Assembly (NCBI GenBank): GCA_015956445.1
Contig: WIUZ02000004.1
Coordinates: 2,046,001-2,110,000, forward strand
Direction of reading: 5' to 3'
Source of the DNA: Thelephora terrestris
Taxonomy: Eukaryota; Basidiomycota; Agaricomycetes; Thelephorales; Thelephoraceae
Length of the DNA: 64,000 nt
Below the pieces are notes generated by a model, which had not been told where the DNA came from, did not search any database, and was given only the letters and a program-made list of their open reading frames with translations. A program made the position numbers and the translations under genes. Positions 33,254-43,652 of the stretch are shown here, piece by piece. The stretch's first letter is position 1; each line of letters opens with the position of its first letter.

Positions 33254-33663
33254 ATGTCCTAGTTGGTCTTCCGTGTCCTCTCCAATTCGTGGCCGGTTAT
33301 TCATAGGTTTATTCGGACATAGCGTTATTCTCGGCCGTGCCATAAAGACTGAGTATCTTGCCCTCGGCACCCTCCTCGGAACCGTTGGCCTCTCGATGGG
33401 CCTGACTGGAGGCAGCAAGGACGCGAAGCCGAAAACCATCGAGCAGGCCAAGGAGAGCGTCGGCCTGAACGCTTCATCAAAGTGAGGGCCACGTTCAGTT
33501 TTGTTTTGCAACCATGTTTTCTGACATCGAGACTCTCAGGGAGGAAGAAGCCTTGTGAGTTTACTTGCGCTTCTCTAATGGTGGGACGGCTCCCATGTCT
33601 AACTACAGGGTTGACAGCATCCAGCGGTTTATCGCAGACGCGGAGAAGGAATCGAAGCATTAA
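33254..33663 (+). CDS. ATP19: Mitochondrial ATP synthase subunit K (Atp19-like)
   Basis: Four exons, two of them tiny: 33254-33261 (8 nt), 33323-33481, 33540-33554 (15 nt), 33609-33663. Joined they give 78 aa: M-S-Y-V-I-L-G-R-A-I-K-T-E-Y-L-A-L-G-T-L, one membrane helix, then A-K-P-K-T-I-E-Q-A-K-E-S and a charged end. Length and plan match fungal Atp19, an accessory Fo subunit linked to ATP synthase dimers. Starting instead at the internal in-frame ATG would lose the conserved Y-V-I-L-G-R segment's proper start. Confidence 0.85.
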
Positions 33664-34382
33664 CATCGCATTGCATGGCGCATAATAGACGACCGCCACC
33701 CATGTTCTAAAATCCCACTCCAGTTCAGAGTCAACCTGATGCTATCGTTCCGGTCTGAATACGGTGTGGTTAGTTTGGTGTGAGGCGCATACAAGGGGTG
33801 GTCTACAACGTACGACCTGAGTTTCTCCGGCGTCCAACTGGGGGCCCTCTGATTCTGGACCCACAAGCTTGGCCGTCCCGCCCTGTCAGAGTCCAATGAA
33901 CGTTCCCATCTGGCTTCTACTTTGCCCTGGAGTAGGCCATTTGTGCCGGAAAGAGCTTCATTCCAGACCATAGACCCAATGTCATCCTCGTGTTCCGACG
34001 GGAGGTGAAGCAAGAAAAATGGAATTGATGAGGATTGCACCCGCAAGAGGGCTTCTTTGGTGAAATGTGATTCTGAGATGAATAGAGCGACCATCGGGTT
34101 TGGGTCATTGAAGTATCGGTGTAGAACGCCTTCCATCTCCCTGATGTACTTTGGGCCAGTCTTCTTCCTTTCGGCCTTGCATTGAGCAAAGACGCGTACT
34201 CGCTGTCGATGAGTCGGGTCGGCGAACGCGCTTGGCGTGAAAGGCAACCACCACCAGCCCCGCAAATCAATTCCACCGTCCGATTTACCCCCAACGTGGT
34301 TGAGAGACATCGATAGGTTCGTCTGCAACACACGCAGTGCTCGGTTCTCGAAAGCTGCGCCCCTGTGAACGGTCGAGAGCAT
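33660..34382 (-). CDS. Rrg7-like (DUF2034) mitochondrial nuclease-fold protein
   Basis: Intronless frame of 240 aa. The N-terminal part R-G-A-A-F-E-N-R-A, M-S-L-N-H-V-G-G-K-S-D-G-G-I-D-L-R-G-W-W and V-R-V-F-A-Q-C-K-A-E has the G-x-x-D-x-G-I-D-L and Q-C-K pattern of PD-(D/E)XK nuclease-like folds, as in DUF2034/Rrg7, needed for respiratory growth in yeast. A possible 3' intron (after E-K-L-R, ending tattcag) would end the protein at 33742 instead. If unspliced, its stop overlaps that of Atp19. Divergent from the desaturase, 142 bp apart. Confidence 0.68.
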   Translation of the reverse strand: MLSTVHRGAAFENRALRVLQTNLSMSLNHVGGKSDGGIDLRGWWWLPFTPSAFADPTHRQRVRVFAQCKAERKKTGPKYIREMEGVLHRYFNDPNPMVALFISESHFTKEALLRVQSSSIPFFLLHLPSEHEDDIGSMVWNEALSGTNGLLQGKVEARWERSLDSDRAGRPSLWVQNQRAPSWTPEKLRSYVVDHPLYAPHTKLTTPYSDRNDSIRLTLNWSGILEHGWRSSIMRHAMRC

Positions 34383-34524
34383 GGCCGATGTGGTTGTGAT
34401 GCCACGTGATGCAGCGTTGGGGAAAGACTGTTGCCTACGTTCCGTTCCCCAACGAACTCAGGTTGGTCATTCAAAAACCCAAGCGCAATGCCCTCACTTC
34501 TTCGCTGGTTTCCTCCCTACCACC

Positions 34525-36141
34525 ATGTCGTCCGTCCCCCCTCCGGAGATGAAAAACAGGTCCTCCCCCCCTTCAACCACCCCCATTGACATTGACATCC
34601 CCGACAATTATGTCTCATGGACGCTGAAAAATCAAAATGCCTTGCCCCCATTCCGATGGGACAATATTGTCAACGAACTGAACTGGTTGAACGTCGCTAT
34701 TCTCACCATTCCTCCTCTCCTCACGATATACGCCATTCTTTACGTCCCGCTCCATACCAAAACTTGCTTTTTCTCCATCTTCTACTACTTCGTCACCGGT
34801 CTTGGTGGGTTTTTGTTTTTGTTTTCGTGCGCTCTATCTGATATTGTATACAGGTATCACCGCAGGTTACCACCGTCTATGGGCTCACCGGGCATACAAC
34901 GCCTCTAAGCCTCTCCAGTATGTTTTGGCAATGGCTGGCGCTGGCGCTGTTGAGGGCTCGATCAGGTGGTGGTCCCGGGGTCACCGTGCCCACCACCGGT
35001 ACACCGACACCGACCTGGACCCATATAATGCTCATCAGGGATTCTGGTATTCTCACATCGGCTGGATGCTCCTCAAACCGCGACGAAAGCCTGGTGTCGC
35101 CGACATCAGCGACTTGAGCAAGAATGAAGTCGTGAGGTGGCAGCACCGTTGGTATATCAGCCTCTTGTTGTTGTTCGGTTTCGTTGTCCCAACTGCCGTC
35201 CCTGGGATATTTTGGGGCGATTGGAAGGGCGGTTACTTCTTCGCCGCCACTGCGAGACTCGTTTTCGTCCATCACGTATGCTCTCGTTCACATTCACGCG
35301 TCCGTCTGTCTCACCCAGTCACTGACAGTCTACCTTCTGTGTCAACTCTCTCGCTCATTGGTTCGGTGAGGCTCCGTTTGATGACAAGCACACACCCCGC
35401 GATCATGTTATCACCGCTCTCGTCACTATTGGGGAGGGGTATCACAATTTCCACCACCAATTTCCCATGGACTACCGGAACGCCATCAAATGGCACCAAT
35501 ACGATCCTACCAAATGGTTCATCTGGACTATGGAGAAGCTTGGCCTGGCCCACCAGTTGAAGGTTTGTCCTCCACCCCGTCAACGATATTGCTGTGATTA
35601 ATAATTGTGCTGCGTCAGACTTTCCCTGATAACGAAGTTCGCAAAGGCCAACTCACGATGCAGCTGAAACGCCTCCGAGAAACCCAGGAAGGCCTCCTTT
35701 GGGCCCCAGACAGTAATGAGCTCCCCGTCATTTCTTGGGATAGCTGTATGTTCTCCTTGCATCCTCTATCGCGAATGCATAACTCACTGCTTTCCAGACC
35801 AGGAGCAGTCAGCCAAAAGGCCCCTTGTTTTGATCGCCGGTTTCATTCACGATGTTTCTAAGTTCATGGACGAGCACCCAGGAGGCAGGCACCTCATTGC
35901 TAAGATGATCGGAAAGGATGCGACGACAGCCTTCTTCGGTGGTGTGTACGACCACTCAAATGCTGCTCACAACCTTCTCTCCATGATGAGGGTTGGGATC
36001 CTCGATGGTGGTCACCCTCACGGTCTGGATGACAAGTCGATACCTCCCGCTCAGAGGCTTAGGATTGCTCAATACAACGAGATTGGGTCCGGTTATGGCT
36101 CTTCAGCGATGTCTGACGGTGGTGAAGGTTTGATGGGTTAA
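34525..36141 (+). CDS. OLE1: Stearoyl-CoA delta-9 desaturase with cytochrome b5 domain (Ole1)
   Basis: Five exons (34525-34804, 34854-35275, 35329-35562, 35619-35745, 35798-36141) give 468 aa. Four ER membrane helices are expected. All three His boxes are present: H-R-L-W-A-H (100-105), H-R-A-H-H (137-141) and H-N-F-H-H (273-277), ligands for the di-iron centre. The C-terminal cytochrome b5 domain has the haem-binding H-P-G-G (H381) and a second His in Y-D-H-S-N-A-A-H. It puts the delta-9 double bond into palmitoyl- and stearoyl-CoA. Complete by length. Confidence 0.96.
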
Positions 36142-36596
36142 CTATTGTTATCGTTTGCATGTCATCCTCGTTTCTTTCTTAATCAGCATCAATATCTTAC
36201 AACGGCTACCAAACGCAAGGGCAGCTGCCGTTCCTGTCTTCAATTGCAACGTGTTATGTAGGATACGAACGCATCTCATTAATCGTAATGGAATTCCCCT
36301 GTGCGGGCACGGACGAGGGTCTCGGAGGCCTTCGGAGACCATTCTACTCTATTCCCTTGGACGCAATGAAAATCTTGTGCTTGGCGAGTTCTGGCAAGTT
36401 CCGTGCCATGTAGGCGCCCCCACGTGTTGCGATCGGCAGGTGCATGCGATGAATGGATGCCAGTGGATGTCACTGTCAGTGGCTCGGAAATCAACTATCC
36501 TCCGTACATCGAGAATCTCTGGAAATGTCACCCGCAAGACATAAAACCGGGCGAGCGATGTGAAGCCGTCCCATCGTTTCTCGATTCACGAACGTC
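36142..36596. other. Intergenic region
   Basis: Between the desaturase and the SDR gene. No gene or RNA recognised. Confidence 0.5.
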
Positions 36597-37816
36597 ATGA
36601 CCTACAAATTCAACCCCTCTACGGACGTGGCAGACCTTAACGGAAAGGTGGCCATCGTTACTGGCGGAAAGTAGGCGAGATCCCCTTTCAGGCTTGCTAA
36701 TAGACTGATCGTCATGCCAGCTCTGGCCTCGGTTTAGAGACCGTGAAAGCTCTCGCCCGTCATGGTGCTAAAGTTTACCTTGCCGCGAGGAATCGTCAGA
36801 AGGGCTTGGACGCCATCGAGCGTATCAAGTCTGCTGGACTCTCTCCAGGGAACGGCCAGATCGAGTTCTTGGAACTGGACTTGGCCGCACCAAAACTCGC
36901 TAAATCGGCTGCGGAGGATTTTTTGAAGAGAGAAAGGAGGTTGGATATTTTGGTGAACAATGCAGCTGCGTACGTCTCCCTCTCGTGACGTGGGTGTATG
37001 CCGTGCGCTGACATACACACAGGATGATGCTTCCATACAAGGTCATGCCAGATGGCGTACAGGAGGTGGTGACCACAAAGTGTGTCTTCTTCTTTGAATG
37101 GGTCATTGCCATGCTAAAGGCAATCCACAGTTACCTGAGCCCTTTTGCCTTTTCGCAAACTCTCCTCCCGTTGTTGATTGCAACCGCAAAGCAACCCGGC
37201 TCGGATGTTCGGGTTGTTAATGTGTGCCGACCTTCTGTTCCAACCATACGTGGGTCTGACCTACTTCTTTTAGCTTTCTTCTAGGGGTCACCGATTCCTC
37301 GCTCCTGGAGTCCAGTTTCACACCATTGATGACCTCAACCGCGAATGTAAGGACTATATGTGGCCAGAGATGACCCGTTACGGCCTTTCGAAATTAGCCG
37401 TAGTCCTTTGGACGAAGAAACTTCAGCGGCAATTCGACGCTGATGGAGTTCCCATAACTGCCATTGCCATTCATCCCGGTGAGGTTTACACTGGTCGGTC
37501 TTTTTCGTTTCTGCCGACACACGTTATTCATATTCTTGGTCCAGAGGGTGCCCAAACACTGGCAGTTCCATGGTTCCTACGAGCCGTTTACCGTTTTATC
37601 ATCGTACCGCTGTCATTCGTTCCAGTCGACAAAGGTGTCCACACCAGCTTGTTCGCAGCCGCCGGGAAGAAGGTAAAGGAGGAGCCAGAGAATTATCGGG
37701 GTGCGTTCCTCGATCCGGTTGCGCAGTTGTCGAAGCCCTCAGAAGACGCTTTGAGGGAGGACCTTGCGGACGACCTCTGGAAGCTTACAAATGAGGTGTT
37801 GAAGGACGTGATCTAG
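36597..37816 (+). CDS. Short-chain dehydrogenase/reductase (retinol-dehydrogenase-like) with missing catalytic Ser
   Basis: Five exons (36597-36670, 36721-36969, 37023-37079, 37131-37223, 37285-37816) give 334 aa. The Rossmann fold is clear: T-G-G-N-S-G-L-G (22-29), L-D-L-A after strand 3, N-N-A-A (104-107), and the active-site Y-G-L-S-K (Y190, K194). The strand before the active site reads V-V-N-V-G-H-R-F, where most family members have N-V-S-S-x-G-H. With the only splice that keeps frame, the catalytic Ser is absent. Likely NAD(P)-dependent or a degenerate enzyme; substrate unknown. Confidence 0.85.
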
Positions 37817-38128
37817 TCGTTTCTGTGGTTACGATTTTTTCTGTCTCCGACACTATTTTCTTGTTGTATCTTCTCTGTTTACGATAGAATTCACGAGTTT
37901 CACGAAACGCAAGGGAGGCTAACTGAGTTCAAGGCTGTTTGAGGGAACAGCAAACGCGCCTGTGGCGTGGGATTCCGGGATTCCGACTAACATCCATGCT
38001 GCTTGTTAGCTTATGTAATCACCGCGCGTCACTTTAAATGAGACACGCACGAGAGGGGTGATCGCCGCACCTTCCTTTCCTTTCCGTCCCTGTCGCGCTC
38101 GGCAAACGTTTCTTGAGAGGTGGCCTCG
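37817..38128. other. Intergenic region
   Basis: Short 3' UTR plus promoter of the SNF2-RING gene, with a CT-rich block just before its start (ccttcctttcctttccgtcc, about 38071). Nothing else seen. Confidence 0.5.
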
Positions 38129-41100
38129 ATGTCGACCACCGCCCTTTCAAACGATTTCTTGCTACGGTCTGCCAAGAGGCAGCTTGGCCTCAAACCCTCC
38201 GTCCAAGTAAGTCTAAATGACGTCGATAGACTTCGTGTGCATCAGCGGCATTTATCCGAACAACTCGTGTTGATGACACCCTTCCTCTATTCAATCCCTC
38301 AATCCCTTTGGCGACGTTGATGTCAATAGGATCATACGATTCCCCGGGAGTACCTCGAGGAGCTGAAGAAACTTTTAGCGGCTTATCCAGATGAAGTTAA
38401 TGTATGTCGTCCCATGTCTTGGTTTGCTTTCCAAACACGACCAACGAGATTCGCAGTTCACAATTCTGCGGCAGCCGAATTCGGGCTGTGAGCGTCCTCT
38501 CTTTTCATTCACATATCATGCGTTGAACACACCCTTATTTGTTAGATGGCTCCATCAGATGCCTCCGTGACGGGTGTTACAGGAAAGTCATCCCTTTAGA
38601 AAGCAGCAAAGACGCCAACGCCGGAGATGGGGGTATTACACGCGGCTTTGGTGCTTTCACCGCATATCAGGTGACAACTGTCCCTCCAAATGAATACTCC
38701 TGTTTAACATGCGGATAAGTGGCATATTCGGATTGCTCACCCTCATAAGCCCAAACAAGAGGTACGAGAGTCCCCTTCTCTCGCACATCGTTCTTACCGT
38801 CTCATTTTTAATGTTGTCACTTCAGCCCTCGGTGGGTACTGAGCCACATGCTCTCTGTCCCACTTTGACCTTTTTCCAGTTCCCAGTTATCAAAGCACAA
38901 CCAAAGCCACTGACAATTAAAGCGGAATTCAACCCACTTGTGATCAAGGCCGAACCGCAACCTCTCATGATCAAACCTGAGCCAGCCGAGGATCGTCCTC
39001 CAAGTAGGAAGCGGTCCGGGACCGTCAGCATTCTTCGGGAGGTTGTCCCGAAGAAGATCAAGGCCGATCCGGAGGGCCTTCCAATGCCTGGACTCGACAT
39101 CGAACCGCTCCATCCCATGAGCACGAAAACCATCCGAGATGAACTGACTGACCTACAGGCAAAGATCAACCACCTCCAGCCACAGTTGGATCGAGCCAGA
39201 AGGAAAAGCGAGAAAACCACCGAGAAACTGACGAGGGAAAAAAATCTGACGAGCCAACTTATCGACCTATATAAGCGAAAGAAGGAATTGACAGAGATGA
39301 TTCCAGCCGTTTCTGCCCCTCTTCATCCCATCGCCGGACCTTCCTATCAGAACAATTTCGATGACGGGTTTGCTCAACCTATGCAACCTCCTGCATCGAT
39401 GCAACCTTACGCTCCCTCCGTCCCTGTTGCTTCGGGTTCAAACCTCCCATTTAATTTCTTCAAGGACGAGCTAATGGATACAAACCCGGACAGCGATAAT
39501 ACCACACCCCCGCCTACATCAGATCTGGATCTCTTTCACCCCTTTGGAGAAGGCGATATAAATCAAACGATCACAGCCGGTTCCACTTCCGGCGTAGACC
39601 TCGGTGTAGATTTCTATCACTACAATGCTGCCAAAGCTGATGAGTGGGTTCGTTGTATAGCCTTGAGCTCTTTGCTCGCTAACGTGTCCCTTCAGCATCA
39701 AGCGATACCTTGAGATCGCTGGAAATTCTGACTACTTTGACGGTGATGCGAAAGTGGAAGCGTCGTTGAATGCGCTGGGACTCCCGAATTTGTCGACCCT
39801 CCTGCCTGGGATGGAAGTCGCACTCATGCCCCACCAAGTCATCGGCGTCGACTGGATGCTTAAGCAGGAGGCGTGTCAAACGCTCCGCGGCGGTATCCTC
39901 GCGGACGAAATGGGTCTCGTAAGCCCCCACACTTTAACTTTGTTACCCTCGCTCTGACCCTCCACGTGTTAAATAGGGGAAAACTATCCAAGCGTAGGCA
40001 GAATTTCGTACGCCATCGCTTTATCTAACAAAGTGATTCAGCCTCGCAGTTATGGTGGCAAACCCTCCCTCGAACAATCAGAGACATCAAGTACTTGTTG
40101 TTTCTCCGCTTGCTCTGCTCGATCAGTGAGGACCTAAGGCCATCGGTATAGGGACCTTTACTGACCACTCCCCAGATGGCAACTTGAGATTGATCTGAAG
40201 ACCAATTGCGGACTCAAGTGTCACATCCACCATGGTGCGTGAAAGTGGCCAGAGAAAACATGTAGCAAGCGACTCATTACTTCGCATTTATGTAGGCCAA
40301 ACAAGAGCCAAGAAAGTCTCAGATTTGAGGGAGTATGATGTGATAATTACTACCCATGCGGTTCGTCCATTTTACAATCGCTTTGTTACCGACTCTGAGC
40401 CTATAGATTAGACCTTGGCTTCTGAGTGGCATAACACGTGTTTCGAAGAGAACTGGGCAAAGAGGAAGACAAATGCTCAGAAACGCAAGGATCGTCAGAA
40501 TGAATTCATCGTAGACGATGAGGGTGGGTCTGCCCTTAAGAAAGCGACCAAGAAGAGAAATGCGTCAGGTATGCGGATCGCGGGTTTGCCTAGGGAGTGA
40601 ATCACTGACTATCCCCGCAGCCGGAGTTTTGTACAAGATAAAGGTTCGAGAATTGCTAGCTATCTATTGTCAGCTCCTTCCTGAGGTCTTATTCACAGTG
40701 GCACCGCGTTATCATCGACGAGGCTCACCAACTTCGCAACAGATCCACAAGTGGGTTTACCATCGATCGAACCACGAGGAATCTCATTCGTTTCCAGGGA
40801 CGTCCAATGCAGTGGTTGACCTCGATTCCACCTACCGTTGGTGTTTGACTGGGTACACTTTGGCTTTGACTCAAGTTTTCCCCCCGCCTGATCTGCGATT
40901 TTCCAGAACACCAATCATCAACACGCTCTCCGATGCATTTGGGTTGATCCGTTTCCTGCAGCTAAGGCCATGGGACGATTGGAAAGAATTCAACGAGTTG
41001 ATTGGGCGCTACGAGAAGAGGCGTCCAAAGCTTGCGACAGACCGCCTTCAGACTATCTTCAAGACAGCGCTCCTGAGACGCAATAAAGACACGGTTTTGG

Positions 41101-43129
41101 ATGGGAAGAAATTGATCACCCTTCCTCCTAAGACAGTGGAGCTTGTCAGATTGGAATTCTGTCCTGAAGAACGAGAGGTTTACACCGCGGTAAGCATGGT
41201 ATTTCATGACTTTCTCTCATGAAACCTACACGTCAACAGGTTGAGACAAAGTCGCGACAAATCTTCAACCGTTTCCTCAGAGCTGGAACAGTCCTCAAGC
41301 ATTACCACTACGGTAGGTCACAGAAGCTTTTATCGATTCATTGTTGATCAAGGTTCTCTAGTGCTTGTATTATTGCTTCGTCTGCGCCAGATATGTAACC
41401 ACCCGGCCTTGATAAGCGAACGCGAAGAAGATACGGAACTAACGGGTCGAACCCGGGCTGATGCAGAGGTTGAGAGGGCCGTCAAATCGTTCGGCGAAGA
41501 GTTCGCTGCCAAAGTAAGGGCCAAGATTCGTGACCTTGAGACCGAACGGATGGAAGCCGAACTGACGGTACGTTAACTCGTTCCATTCTCGAGCGTAAAT
41601 GGGTTAATGAAGACACAATAGCAATCTGGGGATGACAGTCAGGGTGGTCAGGTCGAGGAATGTCCTATCTGCTTCGATGTTCTTTCGGATGGTGTCGTCA
41701 CTGGATGCTGCCATATATTCTGTCGCGAATGCATAAGTGTGTCTTGCTTTCTCATTTGTAGTCATGCTTGGAGCCTCACAAAACAAATTCACATTTAGCT
41801 GGTATCCTCAATGGTCCTCCCCCGAACAACGCACAGGACATGAAAGAGGATGAAAGACCTTGTGAGTAGACTTTTCCCCATCACTGACAGCAAAACATAT
41901 TCATGCTCTTTCAAGGTCCAAGTTGCCGTCGAGCCATCTCTTCATCTAAGCTGTTCACGCTCGACGCTTTCAATACTCAGAAACAGTCGGCGGGGTCGAA
42001 GCAAGGCAAACGCCGGGTTTCTGCCAGGCCTTTCGAATTCGCAACAGAGGACACAGACCTCGATGATTCTGAGCCGGATTCTGATGACGATATCATTGTA
42101 CTTGATGATGAAAAGGACTACAGGCCTCCCCAGGGAATGAAGAAACACGCTAAGCGCAACGTCGTCCTGTCAGATGACGAGTACGAGGACGTGATCATTC
42201 CTGCGGCCAAACCACAGGTGAAGTGGAAGGCTTCTGTGGGAGAGATGAATGAGGGTGAAGCATCAACGAAGATGCAGGTCCGTATCCACCTCCATCGTGT
42301 TATTCTAGAGAGAACTTATCTTGTCTTAGAGGATGATGGACGAGCTAATCGCGTTGAAGAAATCCAACCCCGACCAGAAGGTATAATCAATTTCTGACGA
42401 ATCCCTTCCTCTCTAACACCCATTCAAATAGACCGTTGTCATTTCTCAATGGACTTCTTACCTCAAAATGGTCTCCAGGTATCTGACAGACGAAGGATTC
42501 GCGCACGTAAAGTATCAAGGATCCATGTCTCGTGATGAACGTGGTCGTGCAGTCCGCGCGTTTATGGCCAAAGATAACGCCACGGTCATGCTTATGTCAT
42601 TGAAATGTGGTGGTGTAGGGTTGAACCTTACCCGCGCAAACCGTGTGTTGGCCGCTGAATTACATGCCGTCCCACATCTGACAGGCTTTTCTGACAGGCG
42701 TAATTTCATTGGATATGGCGTGGTCCCGTGCCGTAGACGACCAGGCGTTTGACCGAGTGAGTGGTCTCTTATCCGTTGTAACACCGGAGTAAACTCTTTG
42801 GATTTCCAAGGTTCATCGTCTCGGACAAGACCGGGAAGTTTTTGTAAAGCGGCTTGTAATTGCGAATACAGTAGAGGACCGGATTCTCCAGATGCAAGAA
42901 AACAAGGTACGGTTGGAGTTAGGGAGGTGGTATAGAGACTCACACGACTATCTACATTCAGAAAAGTTTGGCTGACGGCAGCCTTGGAGAAGGCACTGGT
43001 CAGAAGATGGGCAGGTTGAGCGTCAAACAGTTGGCCAACAGTACGCCTGGTCCCTCCCGCTTACGTGAAACGCTTGTGCTGATGACTTTGATAGTTTTCG
43101 GGTTGGACCACCGTGGAAACTTACTGTAG
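38129..43129 (+). CDS. SNF2-family ATPase with RING finger (Rad5/Uls1 class)
   Basis: Many exons; start ATG 38129 (M-S-T-T-A-L-S-N-D-F), stop TAG 43127-43129. Order of parts: N-terminal region, four nonapeptide repeats (38886-38993), coiled coil (about 39140-39300), helicase N-lobe with M-P-H-Q-V-I-G-V-D-W-M-L and Walker A A-D-E-M-G-L + G-K-T split by an intron, I-I-D-E-A-H (about 40710), T-G-T-P-I-I-N, a C3HC4 RING (C-P-I-C-F-D ... C-C-H-I-F-C-R-E-C ... C-P-S-C) at about 41660-41940, an acidic SIM-like stretch, then the C-lobe with V-I-S-Q-W-T-S and H-R-L-G-Q. The RING inside the helicase core marks Rad5/Rad16/Uls1 proteins, DNA translocases with ubiquitin-ligase activity. Exact orthology is not settled. 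Confidence 0.88.
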
Positions 43130-43652
43130 ATTGTGACCGTGCTTTTGTAGACTCTTCGCCATTGGTTCCGTTTCGCTTTCTCTTTCGCTTCCGTTAATCC
43201 GTCCATTTTCTTCACTGGTTATAGATTTCTATGGTATCCTTGGAGGTTATTTGTTATCGTATTAATCCGCTTGTGAAGGTCGTACTATACATCCAATCTT
43301 GAGCTGTATCTTGTTCCATCTGTGTGCGCGTGTTTTTCTTGTCAATCTGATGGGAACACGTGCTCACGTACAGTGAATTTGTGCCCGGACATCTGTGCGC
43401 TGAGAAGCCAGTCATTGGCCGCATCGTCCTCAGGAGTCTCCTCTTCCTCCCCCTCTCTATCCTGCACCGTTCCTTCTTCTCTATTTTCCGGATCTTTCGT
43501 CTCTGGCGATCCCTTTCTGCCCCTGGGATCTGCCCCTATCGTATTTGGCCTCTCCGCACTCCATCGGACTTTTCATAGCGTTTCCCGGTGCGCCCTCACC
43601 ATTGACCCTGAATCTTTCGACCTTATGATCTGATTACCCTAGTTTCTGTTAG
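43130..43652. other. Intergenic region with long CT-rich leader
   Basis: A TC-rich block (about 43425-43500) precedes the LARP gene and probably marks its promoter/5' UTR. The 103-codon frame at 43322 is biased by this tract and is not considered coding. Confidence 0.5.
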
